Origin: Verrucomicrobiia bacterium | GTDB taxonomy: Bacteria; Verrucomicrobiota; Verrucomicrobiia; Palsa-1439 | DNA: 64,000 nucleotides | Assembly: GCA_022072455.1 (NCBI GenBank) | Contig: JAJVHY010000003.1 | Location: 159,108 to 223,107, forward strand | Direction: 5' to 3' | Shown here: piece by piece, positions 35,501-43,675 of the stretch | How positions within the stretch are numbered: the first letter of the stretch is position 1 | Layout of the letters: each line of letters opens with the position of its first letter | Notes under the pieces: generated by a model | Told to the model about the DNA's origin: nothing | Database searches by the model: none | What the model saw: the letters and a program-made list of their open reading frames with translations, nothing else | Made by a program: the position numbers and the translations under genes

Positions 35501-37043
35501 GGCGTAGCGGTAGTTCGATCACGAAGGTTGTACCTTGTCCGGGGGTGCTTTCACAACGGATTTGTCCGCCGTGCTCGTTAATGATCTGCTGGGTCAGCGG
35601 TAACCCCAGACCGGTGCCGCCGACTTTTGTGCTGAAAAACGGGGTGAACACCTGGGTGCGCTCTTGTTCGGTCATGCCTTTGCCGGTGTCGCGGATGGTC
35701 AGGCAGATGTGCTGGGGCTGGCTTGTGGTGAGGACCGTCAGGGTGCCGCCCCGGGGCATGGCTTCGATCGCGTTGCGGACGAGATTGAGAATGGCCTGCC
35801 AGAGTTGGCCTTCATCCGCCAACAACACCGGCAAGGCGGGATCGAGTTCCTTGGCGACAGTGACGTTGGTGGCGGTGAACAACGAGTCGAGAAACGACAG
35901 TCCTTGATCGAGGATTTCGTTGAGCTGCACGCGATCCGGCATTGGTTTCGGCAGCCGCGCAAACTTCAGGTAGTCCTCCGTCACCCGTTGGATGCGGCGG
36001 ACTTCGGTGTCGAGCGACTGCAGCAACGCGCGCGATTCGGTGCCGGCGGCGGGACTGGCTTGCGAGAGTGTTTCAATTTCGTCGCGAACGAGGTCAATGT
36101 TGAGCGTGATCGAACTGAGTGGATTGCGGATTTCGTGCGCGAGCTTGGCGGACATGGTGCCGATGACGGCGAGGCGTTCGGCGCGGAGCTTTTCTTCTTC
36201 AAGGCGTTGCCGGCTGGTAATGTCGCGGAGAATGGCCGACCGGCCAATCGGATTGCCTTGCGGGTCGCGGAGCAAAGTCACGCTCACTTCGACCGGGACG
36301 ATGCGGCCATCTTTCGCGACGCGGACGGTTTCGAGATGGCAATGGCCGACCCGATGGATTTCGCTTTCGATCTGCGCCAGCTCCCCGGCGTGAAGCCGGT
36401 CGGGTGGCACAAGCAGCTTGAGCGGTTTGCCCAAGACTTCCTCTGCCCGCCAACCGAACACTTTTTCGGCGGCCCGATTCCAGGAGCGGAACCGGCCGTC
36501 GTTATCGAGCGAGAAAATGACATCCGCGGAATCGTTGATGATGCTTTCGAGCTGCTGCAAATGCCGGTAACGGTCGCTGGCGATGTACGCGTCCATCGCC
36601 AACGACGCGTCGAGCATGAACGCTTTTTCCAGGGCGACGATGGTTTCGTGGGCGTGGCCGGGTGTGGCGATGCAGTGGTCGCGGATCAGCGGGGTGATGA
36701 GCTTGAAATACAGATTATACGCCATCAAATACCACCGCGGACTCAGACCGACGCGCTCGTGGGTTTTGCCGATGCGGAGCCGGTCTTGGAAATAGGCGTC
36801 GTCGAATTTCCCCTCGAACAGGCGGAGGAGATAATCGCGCTGGAGTTTCTTGAGGCGCTCGACGGTGGTGTGGTCACTCAGGAGTTGGGCGGTTTCGGGA
36901 AAGTTCAGCAAGTGAGCGTAGAACGCGTCCTCGACGGCTGTGACGTGTTGTTCGAGGACGGGCCGGAACTCGCGCAATAATTGTTCATCGCGCTCGGTTA
37001 ACCCGAGAAAGCGGAGCCGGTGTTCGCGTTCGGAAGAAGCCAT
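35484..37043 (-). CDS. Globin-coupled sensor histidine kinase with PAS domain
   Basis: 519 residues, no membrane helix. Residues 1-160 form a globin-coupled sensor domain with candidate proximal heme His H95 in RIGKTHERVGLSPRWYLMAY. A PAS domain follows (about 165-280, SADVIFSLDNDGRFRSWNRAA). HisKA carries H303 in KLAHEIRNPLS, and HATPase_c has NLVRNAIEAM, DTGKGM and GGTGLGLPL. It should bind O2, NO or CO at heme and phosphorylate the NtrC-type regulator. It follows nrfA on the same strand after a 68-base gap with its own promoter candidate. Confidence 0.88.
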   Translation of the reverse strand: MASSEREHRLRFLGLTERDEQLLREFRPVLEQHVTAVEDAFYAHLLNFPETAQLLSDHTTVERLKKLQRDYLLRLFEGKFDDAYFQDRLRIGKTHERVGLSPRWYLMAYNLYFKLITPLIRDHCIATPGHAHETIVALEKAFMLDASLAMDAYIASDRYRHLQQLESIINDSADVIFSLDNDGRFRSWNRAAEKVFGWRAEEVLGKPLKLLVPPDRLHAGELAQIESEIHRVGHCHLETVRVAKDGRIVPVEVSVTLLRDPQGNPIGRSAILRDITSRQRLEEEKLRAERLAVIGTMSAKLAHEIRNPLSSITLNIDLVRDEIETLSQASPAAGTESRALLQSLDTEVRRIQRVTEDYLKFARLPKPMPDRVQLNEILDQGLSFLDSLFTATNVTVAKELDPALPVLLADEGQLWQAILNLVRNAIEAMPRGGTLTVLTTSQPQHICLTIRDTGKGMTEQERTQVFTPFFSTKVGGTGLGLPLTQQIINEHGGQIRCESTPGQGTTFVIELPLRHGQTS

Positions 37044-37051
37044 CGCCAGTG

Positions 37052-37080
37052 AGACTACGGAGGCGAAACCGGGTTGTCAA
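37052..37080 (-). promoter_or_regulatory. Sigma-70-type promoter candidate for the kinase operon
   Basis: On the minus strand TTGACA (37075-37080) and TAGTCT (37052-37057) are separated by exactly 17 bases. The -35 is perfect and the -10 keeps the TA...T positions. The -10 lies only 8 bases before the ATG, so the mRNA would be almost leaderless. Confidence 0.45.
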
Positions 37081-37111
37081 TGCAGTGGCAAGCGGTGGCA
37101 GAATTACCGGT

Positions 37112-38551
37112 TCACTTGATCTTGCTGACTGCCAATTCCCCTTGCCGGGCATAATCAATCGCTTCGCCTAAAATCCGGGCGGCCTCTTGTGGCGCGTGGA
37201 AGCCCATTGAATTTTCGGCGTTGATGAAATCCACGCGCCATTGGGCTTTGCGCTGGAGTTCGTGGACGGGGCCGAGTTGCGCGTCGGTGGCCCCGGCCAG
37301 CTTGGCTTGTTTGACAGCGTTGATGAGACCCACAAGCGCATCCTCAGCACGGATCATCAACTCGTGATTGCGTTTCTGGATCGAGTCCACGCGCGTTTTG
37401 ATTTCCTCTTCGGGGAAGCGGTGACAGACTTGGCAGGCGTTGGCGATGTTGAGCAACGGGCTCCGCACCCAGTGGTCGCTGACTTTGATCGCGCCGTCGC
37501 GTTTATACGGCATGTGACAGTCGGCACACGAGACGCCGGAGCGGGCGTGAATGCCCTGGCTCCAGAGTTCGAACTCGGGATGTTGCGCCTTGAGCGCTTC
37601 CGCGCCGGTATCGGCGTGTTTCCAGTCGAAGAACCGGTGGCCATCGGGGAACTTGTAGTTGTTGTAGTACTCCTCGATCTGTTCGACCTTGAGGCCGTTG
37701 TTCCACGGGAAGAACAGGTTCGTCTTCGGGCCGCAGTAGTATTCGACGTGGCATTGGCCGCAGACGAACGAACGCATTTCCTGCCGGCTGGCAAGGGCGT
37801 TGGGGTCGTACGGTTGCTGCCGGTCGCTCTTGCGCCATTTTTCCACTGAAGGCATGTGCGGGACGGCCGCACTGGATTCAGCCAGCGCCCGGATCCCGTT
37901 GAGGAAACCGGGGCGCGTGATGCGGAGTTGCATCGAGCTCGGGTCGTGACAATCAATACAGGCGACCGGGTGTTCGACGAGGTGGGTGGCGTTGCTGTAG
38001 GGCATCGCGTTGATGACCTCAAAACCTTTTTGGAGTTGGGCGTAGCCGGTCGGGCTGACCAGTGGGTCGTCGAGCGTGCCGGGCGCGCCGTTTTCCACGC
38101 CGGCTTTCCGGTAGGCGACGGTGTTGGAAGCGTGGCAATGCAGACACGCGCCGGGCTGGGGACGTTCGGTGACGCGCTTGGTGGCGCGCTGGTCGTCGAG
38201 CATGTACGCGTGGCCGCGCCGCACCCGATAATCAATCGCGAACGCATAGCCGTTGAAAATCGTTACGAGTCGTGGATCTTCTTCGAGTTTGCTGGGGGCG
38301 AACGTCTCCGAACCGCCGCCGCCGTAGGTCGTGCCGGTCTTCTCGGCGGTGCGCTGATAAGTGTCGTATTGCCGGGGAAAGTTCTTGCCCCATTCGGCGG
38401 GGTTGACCGTTTTCTCGTCGAGGTCCACGATTTTGAAGACGACTTGCTTGGCTTCCTCTTTCCGCCGGGAAATGTTTTCGTAGAGCAGCATGACGCCGAT
38501 GGTGGCGCCGGCGAGGATGATGATCAGCAGTAGGTAGTAGAGTTTTTTCAT
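37112..38551 (-). CDS. nrfA: Pentaheme cytochrome c nitrite reductase (ammonia-forming), catalytic subunit
   Basis: 479 residues from the ATG at 38551, preceded by GGAG. The N-terminal helix (4-24) is a signal or anchor. Five heme motifs: CLHCH 136-140, CIDCH 198-202, CGQCH 264-268, CADCH 342-346 and CQVCH 373-377. The active-site heme is CxxCH here, not the CxxCK of most NrfA. CHVEYYC after heme 3 holds the catalytic Tyr, and GIHARSGVSCADCHMPY the distal His region. It reduces nitrite to ammonium with six electrons in the periplasm. It follows nrfH by 5 bases. Confidence 0.92.
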   Translation of the reverse strand: MKKLYYLLLIIILAGATIGVMLLYENISRRKEEAKQVVFKIVDLDEKTVNPAEWGKNFPRQYDTYQRTAEKTGTTYGGGGSETFAPSKLEEDPRLVTIFNGYAFAIDYRVRRGHAYMLDDQRATKRVTERPQPGACLHCHASNTVAYRKAGVENGAPGTLDDPLVSPTGYAQLQKGFEVINAMPYSNATHLVEHPVACIDCHDPSSMQLRITRPGFLNGIRALAESSAAVPHMPSVEKWRKSDRQQPYDPNALASRQEMRSFVCGQCHVEYYCGPKTNLFFPWNNGLKVEQIEEYYNNYKFPDGHRFFDWKHADTGAEALKAQHPEFELWSQGIHARSGVSCADCHMPYKRDGAIKVSDHWVRSPLLNIANACQVCHRFPEEEIKTRVDSIQKRNHELMIRAEDALVGLINAVKQAKLAGATDAQLGPVHELQRKAQWRVDFINAENSMGFHAPQEAARILGEAIDYARQGELAVSKIK

Positions 38552-38556
38552 GGGGT

Positions 38557-39009
38557 TTATCTCCGTGGGCCGTGGCCAACATTGGAGTGACAACGGACGC
38601 AATACAGTTCCTCATCCGCCATCACCCGGTGGGCAGTGATTTCGCGGACAAAATCGCGGTGGCAGTGCAGGCAATTCCGATTCAAGACGGCGGCATTACT
38701 GGGTTTGATGCGGATCGGTTCGTGAAAATCCTGGAAGGTGAACCCCTTCGAGTGATGATAGCCGTTCTCGGCCTTCGTGATGTATTTGCCAAGCAAGTCG
38801 TGCGGGACGTGGCAATCGTTGCACGTCGCGTGCGCGTGGTGGCTTGATTTCTGCCACGAATCGTATTGGTCGCGCATGATGTGGCAATTCACGCAGGCGG
38901 CCGGATCGTTCGAGAGGTACGACGCACCTTTCGCGTAATAGAACGTATAGCCGCCCACCCCGGCCAACACGCCTAGCAAGACGCACAAGATAATCGTGAC
39001 TGTCTTCAT
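38557..39009 (-). CDS. nrfH: NrfH-type tetraheme quinol dehydrogenase
   Basis: 150 residues. An N-terminal membrane anchor (about 3-25) and four CxxCH motifs: CVNCH, CNDCH, CLHCH and CVRCH. ACVNCHIMRDQYDSWQKSSH is typical of NrfH/NapC proteins. It oxidises quinol and feeds electrons to NrfA. No good ribosome-binding site precedes the ATG, and the FNR-type box lies only 37 bases upstream, so the transcript may be short-leadered. Confidence 0.93.
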   Translation of the reverse strand: MKTVTIILCVLLGVLAGVGGYTFYYAKGASYLSNDPAACVNCHIMRDQYDSWQKSSHHAHATCNDCHVPHDLLGKYITKAENGYHHSKGFTFQDFHEPIRIKPSNAAVLNRNCLHCHRDFVREITAHRVMADEELYCVRCHSNVGHGPRR

Positions 39010-39045
39010 TCAGTATCTTCGTATCCCAATCAACGCCGGGAGTTG

Positions 39046-39059
39046 TTGACCCATGTCAA
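39046..39059. promoter_or_regulatory. FNR/DNR-type box upstream of nrfHA
   Basis: TTGAC-CCAT-GTCAA (minus strand TTGAC-ATGG-GTCAA), a perfect inverted repeat. Its edge is 36 bases from the nrfH ATG. At the class II distance the minus-strand hexamer is TACGAA (39018-39023), a poor -10, and the predicted start would fall at the start codon. The binding site is convincing; its promoter geometry is less clear. Confidence 0.75.
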
Positions 39060-39344
39060 CTCACGCGCGCGCAGTATAACACCCGCCCGGCCACTCTTGG
39101 CAACCGGAACTTCAATTCACCTTGACCACAACCGCAACCTTTGATTGCCAACGCAACTCCGGATTTTCCGTCCGAATTTGAATGGAATGGTTCGAGATAT
39201 ATTGAGCGCATCGAAAAACGATAAAGGCAAAGAAAGACTTGCTTACTAAAATTCAGGAGCGTAGAAGTCGAGACGTAGTTAATTGACAACTTATTTTGCG
39301 TAGCTTTCGGCTACGGTCTGCTTAGAAAACCGCGAATTTTCACA
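39060..39344. other. Intergenic between divergent nrfHA and the PAD gene
   Basis: No gene seen. This stretch is more A+T-rich than its surroundings. It contains a TTGACA hexamer (39283-39288) without a well-spaced -10, and a small hairpin CGTAGC-TTTCG-GCTACG (39299-39315). Confidence 0.4.
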
Positions 39345-39453
39345 GGAGAGACCGACCGAGTGCGCGCCCCACAAGGGCGCGGCTCGGCGTGCTCTCTCCA
39401 AAGGCGCTTCGCGGTGCCTCTAAGCGGGGTGCGTTGGGTTCGCGCCCCTTTGG
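39345..39453 (+). promoter_or_regulatory. Structured leader: two long stem-loops before the PAD gene
   Basis: A long imperfect hairpin joins 39345-39369 (GGAGAGA...GCGCGCCC) to 39375-39399 (GGGCGCGG...TCTCTCC) around CACAA. A second pairs CCAAAGGCGC (39398-39407) with GCGCCCCTTTGG (39442-39453). A short CCGG/CCGG repeat then brackets the GGAGAAG ribosome-binding site. It could be a cis-acting RNA element or a mobile-element remnant; no riboswitch class recognised. Confidence 0.4.
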
Positions 39454-39483
39454 TCTGTGGCCGGTTTTCATGGAGAAGCCGGT

Positions 39484-42400
39484 ATGAACTGTGGATATCT
39501 TCTCGGTCAGGCGAATCGGCATGCGGTCGGGGTGATTTTCGCCTCACTGGTGCTCGCGGTGCCCGCCGCGCACGCTCAGGATGATGTGCTCTTGATGACC
39601 AATACCAGCCAACTGGTGAGCAGCGTATGGCAGGGTGGATTGTATCTGCCGTCGTCTTCTGGCCAGTGGCCAGTTTGGCCAACGGCCGGGGATGTCTGGT
39701 GGGCGGACTTTTCCGCACTGCCGTGGCTCAGTGGAGTGCCGACGCTCACCAATGGGAATGCGACCGTTTGGTGGTCGTCAGCGGAGTATGTGGGGGTGTC
39801 AGTGGTTCATCTACGCCTGACCAAGAATCTGCTGACCGGCGTGGTGGAAGTTTTTACTGACAGCGCGAAGATTCCAATTCTCTCGCTCGCGGCCCCCGTT
39901 AACTATCAGACCAATCAACTGACTGGAACTGAATTGAGTGTATTGCGGATGTGGCAGCAGCAGCACGATGCGGGCGACGATGTGAAAACTATGGATGAGC
40001 CGGTCATGATGCTGCAACTCGGACTTGCCGACCAAGCGGATTATGAAACGTACGCGGCCAACATCGAAGCCGCGATGCTGGCGCAGGCCGAGATCGCCGC
40101 CGCCAAGGCCGCGCAAGGCGGTGAGTTTTCGGTGGGTGGTTTGGGAGGCGGCGGCATGGTGCTGATGTCGTTTTCCACAACGTGTATCAGCACGGTGGCG
40201 ACGGATGCGTTTCAGATTCTCGACATCACTTACAATCCGAATGGCTCAACGACGTTGTGGTGGGACACTTGCACCAATTTTGTCGATACGGTGTTTTCCG
40301 CGAACGCGTTGAGCAATAAATTTGTTTGGACAACCAACGCGGTGTTATTGGGAGTGGCGGGCACGACCAGTTGGACCGATTACAGCACGACAAATTTGCT
40401 GAGGCGATTCTACAAAATCGGCCGGCATGAATGGGTGGATACGCTTGGGGACGGGATACCCAAGGAATGGCGGGCGTTTTATTTTGGCGGGGATGGCACG
40501 ACGACGAATGGGAATTCGTGTGCGGCGTGCGACGCAGATAGCGATGGGCTGAGTAATCTGGTGGAGTTTTCGCTCGGCACTGATCCAACATATGCGGATA
40601 CCGATGGCGATGGATTAGCGGATGGCGCGGAAGTCAATACGCACGGAACGAACCCGCTGAATTGGGATAGCGATGGGGATGGGCTGAGCGATGAGGAAGA
40701 ACTCAATACCTACAACACCGATCCGCTTCTGTGGAGCACTGTAGGTGACGGCATTTCGGATGGCTGGAAAGTCGCGCATGGTTTTGATCCATTGGATCCA
40801 ACAGTCGCGGGGCGCGATGATGACGGCGATGGGGCGACGAATCTGCAAGAATCGTTGGCGGGAACTAACCCCGCCACTGCCGACACCGATGGGGATGGAA
40901 TCCCGGACGGTTGGGAGATTTTGCATGGGGTGGATCCAGTGCGCGCGACCGACCGGGATGAAGACGCGGATGAGGATGGCTGGTCGAATTATTGGGAGTG
41001 GTATTATGGAACTTCACCGCAAGATGCCGCCAGCCAGCCGGCTCCGCTGTCTACCAATGCAGTAACGTTGGAGTATAAGATGATTTCTTCGCGACGGAAA
41101 CATTTTGGCTTTCCGGAGTTCTGGCCGCATGTCTCCTCTCCACAGAAATACTACCTGACCAAAACGTATTCGGGTTTGCAGGAGTGTTGCAATTCCCCGT
41201 CAGCATGCCCGAGTGGTCGCACAGCATCAGTCCCAAGAATTGATTTTTCTGTTGGACAACCTACGCTCTGGGATCCTGTGGCGAATGTCATTAGCCAGCA
41301 GGCCACCGCCAATATCTTGACCAATCAATGTTGTGGCGAAACCGGGGGCATCATGACGAATCTAGTGGCCGACTTTCTCCCGAATTGCGGCGGGGCAAAC
41401 GAGATTGTAACGAATACAAGTTATGTGATCCCTGCCGGGACAAACTGGCCGTATAGCTCTGAGGAAGTCCGGGTGGATCTGTCGAACGAATACACGTTGG
41501 CGATGTTGGTAAGCAATGCGCTCAATGATTTAACACAATGCGGTCCGTGGGAGGATCTGAGTTGGGGCGAATTGCGGTTGTTTGCCACGCCGCCAGTGGG
41601 CAATGGCTGTGGGGGAGCGGTGCCGCCTCAGCCGACTTGCCAGAGTGAATGCAACCATACGACGTGTTTTCAGATCGGGGGCGTCCGACACTATGGATTT
41701 TGTGAAAGTGGGGATGTCTTGTGGTTGCGGCATCTACGGTATCGGTATGCGCTTACTGGATTGACCGGTGTGGTGTACCGCGTGACGTGGATCGAACGAT
41801 TCACGCCAGATGCGGGCACGAATATCGTGGAGACGGTAAAGACGGAATTGGTGGCCTCCAGTGGTGGGACGATCTATACAGGTGAGCACGACCTCCCGCC
41901 GCCGCTGAGCGATGGGATTGTGACGGTGCAGGGTGCGATTCAGATCGACTTGGATGTGGATGGGAACCGGAATGGCACGGTCGAGGCCAGCGTGGATGAG
42001 ATTGGCGAAGACGGTTGGACGCGGGAACATGGCGCCTTGGTGCCGGTGCGTCCGATTGACGTGGGTGGGACAAACTCGTTGAACGGCTTGGCGGCGTTGG
42101 TGGTGCAACCGCCCTCGATTGTTTTTCCCGGTCATACGCTGCGGCTGCACTCGACGGGTGATACGGACGTGAATGCAAATTTCCGCCTGCTCGATAGCGC
42201 TGGCGGCGGGACAAACCTCTTTTGGGATTCCTATGGCAACTATACGTTCGGCGTCTGGCCGACCAACGGGGCGACGTTCTATGTGGCATCCCACACTTCG
42301 CGCAAGACCGTGACGAACAATCTGCCGAGCCAGTACACCATTGAATTGCAGTTAGTCGGCACCAATGGCGCGGTCGTGGCTGCGGATCGAGTCAAGTTCA

Positions 42401-43671
42401 CGATTGCGCCGCTGATCTTGCCGCCCGAATGCAATCCGACGGAGGCCGTCTATTCTTCACAAGCGGGGATTACAAATAACACCGCCATTCCGGGGTTGAT
42501 TATCTTGAATACCTCGGGTGAGCGATGGACCCAAGATCAAGTAAAGTTTACGAAGGTGCAGAGCGTCAGCAACGGTATGAGCGATGTGTTTGTGACGTTG
42601 AATCACACCAATCAGGGGAATCTCGTGACCGCCCTGAGGGCGAACGGTCAGACGGGGATCGAATGGCCAGTGACCGCTCCGGACAGCCAGTACGCTGGCA
42701 ATGGTGGAAACATCATGGCGACGCCGCCGGTGCCGGGCGCACCCTATGGCAAAATCTTGATTGGTTCCGCTTTAACTGAATCCGCGCCATATTGGTCTGC
42801 ACAGGGAATTCAACCGGTCGATACCTCGATTGATACAGATTGGCTTTGGGTTGGTCATATTGACGAAACCATCATGTTCATCTCGACGAATAAAGTGTTG
42901 ATTGCGGATCCATGGAAAGCTGCGGACTTGTTGCATCAAGAGATAATTACCGGAAATGGTACAGGCACGATTTGGTTTGGGCTCGATGCAAGTGTCTCGC
43001 GCACACAGATGATACAGTCAGTTGTGATTGCTACGAATGTGGCACTTGGCGTTCCAAAAGTTACAACCTTGCCGGCTCCGGGGTTGGCGGCAACAAGCAG
43101 TATCAGCACAATGGTTTTTACAAGTGTCATTTTCTCAAGTGGCGACGTATTGCGCATAGACAATGAACTTATGCGGATTGATGCGATTAGCGGTTCTACC
43201 GTTACCGTTTACCGCGCATTAGGTGGTTCGATTGCGGCGGCTCACACGAATGGCAGCCTGATCTATGCGCTCGCTGATGTGATGCGCGACAACCTTTATT
43301 GGACACCGTTCACCGATACGGCGCGGACTCATCTATTAGACGTGAGCAATCAGGTTCAAACGGCGCTTGGTTCGTACCACGTTGACTTTATTCCCATGCC
43401 CGTACTATTTGCGCAGACATCTGGTGTTTATGTTGCAATCAGTGCAAACGGTGCAAATTCTTTGTACGGTTCGAATGGGGTTGTTTACTATTCCGACCCT
43501 GGCTGTGGTGTTTTCAAGAATTATATCACAGGTGTCTTGCCCACTTCCCAAGCGATTGACGTTTGGGAGGGCTATCATTGTCTGAAAGGTGAAGTGCATT
43601 GTGGAACCGCGGCGCGTCGGCAGTTAAATCCAGTGCCGCCTTGGTGGCAGCGGGTCAATAATTGGGAATGA
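39484..43671 (+). CDS. Secreted protein with calcium-type repeats and a peptidylarginine deiminase (PAD) region
   Basis: 1395 residues from ATG 39484 (GGAGAAG upstream). Signal peptide to about residue 32 (PAAHAQ). Thrombospondin type 3-like DxDxDG repeats lie near 340-520 (DTDGDGLADGAE, DSDGDGLSDEEE, DTDGDGIPDGWE). From about 815 the sequence follows animal-type PADs (PF03068): a PAD_M-like stretch (DLDVDGNRNGTVE...HTLRLHS), then catalytic D1018 (WTQDQV), H1125 and D1127 (DWLWVGHIDE) and C1373 (GEVHCGTAARR). Human PAD4 equivalents are D350, H471, D473 and C645. It should convert protein arginine to citrulline with Ca2+. About 60 extra residues sit between H/D and Cys. Confidence 0.85.
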   Translation: MNCGYLLGQANRHAVGVIFASLVLAVPAAHAQDDVLLMTNTSQLVSSVWQGGLYLPSSSGQWPVWPTAGDVWWADFSALPWLSGVPTLTNGNATVWWSSAEYVGVSVVHLRLTKNLLTGVVEVFTDSAKIPILSLAAPVNYQTNQLTGTELSVLRMWQQQHDAGDDVKTMDEPVMMLQLGLADQADYETYAANIEAAMLAQAEIAAAKAAQGGEFSVGGLGGGGMVLMSFSTTCISTVATDAFQILDITYNPNGSTTLWWDTCTNFVDTVFSANALSNKFVWTTNAVLLGVAGTTSWTDYSTTNLLRRFYKIGRHEWVDTLGDGIPKEWRAFYFGGDGTTTNGNSCAACDADSDGLSNLVEFSLGTDPTYADTDGDGLADGAEVNTHGTNPLNWDSDGDGLSDEEELNTYNTDPLLWSTVGDGISDGWKVAHGFDPLDPTVAGRDDDGDGATNLQESLAGTNPATADTDGDGIPDGWEILHGVDPVRATDRDEDADEDGWSNYWEWYYGTSPQDAASQPAPLSTNAVTLEYKMISSRRKHFGFPEFWPHVSSPQKYYLTKTYSGLQECCNSPSACPSGRTASVPRIDFSVGQPTLWDPVANVISQQATANILTNQCCGETGGIMTNLVADFLPNCGGANEIVTNTSYVIPAGTNWPYSSEEVRVDLSNEYTLAMLVSNALNDLTQCGPWEDLSWGELRLFATPPVGNGCGGAVPPQPTCQSECNHTTCFQIGGVRHYGFCESGDVLWLRHLRYRYALTGLTGVVYRVTWIERFTPDAGTNIVETVKTELVASSGGTIYTGEHDLPPPLSDGIVTVQGAIQIDLDVDGNRNGTVEASVDEIGEDGWTREHGALVPVRPIDVGGTNSLNGLAALVVQPPSIVFPGHTLRLHSTGDTDVNANFRLLDSAGGGTNLFWDSYGNYTFGVWPTNGATFYVASHTSRKTVTNNLPSQYTIELQLVGTNGAVVAADRVKFTIAPLILPPECNPTEAVYSSQAGITNNTAIPGLIILNTSGERWTQDQVKFTKVQSVSNGMSDVFVTLNHTNQGNLVTALRANGQTGIEWPVTAPDSQYAGNGGNIMATPPVPGAPYGKILIGSALTESAPYWSAQGIQPVDTSIDTDWLWVGHIDETIMFISTNKVLIADPWKAADLLHQEIITGNGTGTIWFGLDASVSRTQMIQSVVIATNVALGVPKVTTLPAPGLAATSSISTMVFTSVIFSSGDVLRIDNELMRIDAISGSTVTVYRALGGSIAAAHTNGSLIYALADVMRDNLYWTPFTDTARTHLLDVSNQVQTALGSYHVDFIPMPVLFAQTSGVYVAISANGANSLYGSNGVVYYSDPGCGVFKNYITGVLPTSQAIDVWEGYHCLKGEVHCGTAARRQLNPVPPWWQRVNNWE

Positions 43672-43675
43672 GAAT

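Noticed and set aside
35664..36980. 438-codon plus-strand frame opposite the histidine kinase
   Set aside because: The kinase frame contains globin, PAS, H-box and ATP-binding motifs; the opposite frame is a shadow rich in Phe, Asp and Gly repeats.
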